Shown piece by piece: positions 14,013 to 14,111 of a stretch of 14,111 bases of DNA. The notes beneath the pieces are model-generated. The model made no database searches. It was not told the DNA's origin and saw nothing but the letters and a program-made list of their open reading frames with translations. Source of the stretch: Synergistaceae bacterium (GTDB lineage Bacteria > Synergistota > Synergistia > Synergistales > Aminobacteriaceae). The first letter of the stretch is position 1, and the number at the start of each line of letters is the position of its first letter. The position numbers were made by a program, and so were the translations under genes. Location: contig JALHFZ010000042.1 in assembly GCA_022837505.1 (NCBI GenBank), positions 1 through 14,111 on the forward strand. Reading direction: 5' to 3'.

Positions 14013-14111
14013 TCAGTCCGCGAAGGAGGCGAGAAGGGCGGCAAGCTCCTCCTGAATCAGATCGTTGTGCTTTCCCCGGCGAAGGTCGACAACCATCCTG
14101 TTTTTCCCTTC
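14013..14111 (-). CDS. C-terminal fragment of an unidentified protein (partial)
   Basis: Thirty-two codons in frame up to a TGA at 14013-14015; the rest is outside the window. The peptide ends with NDLIQEELAALLASFAD, which looks like a terminal amphipathic helix. It is too short to assign. Its codons match the local style, and chrA follows 30 bp later on the same strand, so it is probably a real gene end and possibly the head of the chrA transcript. Confidence 0.55.
   Translation of the reverse strand, partial: EGKNRMVVDLRRGKHNDLIQEELAALLASFAD

Noticed and set aside
1..14111. tRNA or rRNA genes, CRISPR arrays, insertion sequences, phage genes, origins
   Set aside because: I found no cloverleaf pattern, spaced repeats, transposase or integrase, or DnaA-box cluster by reading both strands.

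Overview
The window is a GC-rich bacterial chromosome segment packed with housekeeping and metabolic genes. There are no mobile elements, CRISPR arrays or RNA genes that I can see. The mix of genes fits an anaerobe of the Synergistota type: SpoVS-family protein, Tex, tandem GAPDH genes, a tungsten-type aldehyde:ferredoxin oxidoreductase, and a split chromate transporter. That assignment is an inference from gene content, not proven by any marker here.

Left part (1-3650). All genes are on the minus strand. From right to left these are a metallophosphoesterase with two altered motifs, an unrecognised 335-residue protein 17 bp behind it, a SpoVS homologue with its own terminator, then hisS and the start of aspS. 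hisS and aspS form one operon, with a readable promoter just beyond the spoVS terminator.

Middle part (3680-7170). tex and a BaiN/HI0933-type flavoprotein are on the plus strand, overlap by 4 bp, and share one terminator with the convergent gene to their right. tex and the metallophosphoesterase diverge from a short region where both strands carry extended -10 elements.

GAPDH part (7200-9830). Two tandem minus-strand gap genes encode proteins that are about 70% identical by hand count. The promoter-distal copy (gap1) has lost the Asp that reads NAD and the S-loop Pro. The other copy (gap2) keeps both. This points to an NADP/NAD split like GapB/GapA of Bacillus. Each gene has its own promoter, with an inverted repeat at the -35 region. 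gap2 also has a leader of about 180 nt that starts in a hairpin, inside a 396-bp non-coding stretch.

Right part (9830-14111). A minus-strand run carries a partial unknown CDS, two half-size ChrA proteins (4-bp overlap), an aldehyde:ferredoxin oxidoreductase, and a YibE/F membrane protein that overlaps the oxidoreductase by 26 bp. The spacing suggests one transcription unit. It pairs an oxyanion transporter with an enzyme whose family uses tungsten.
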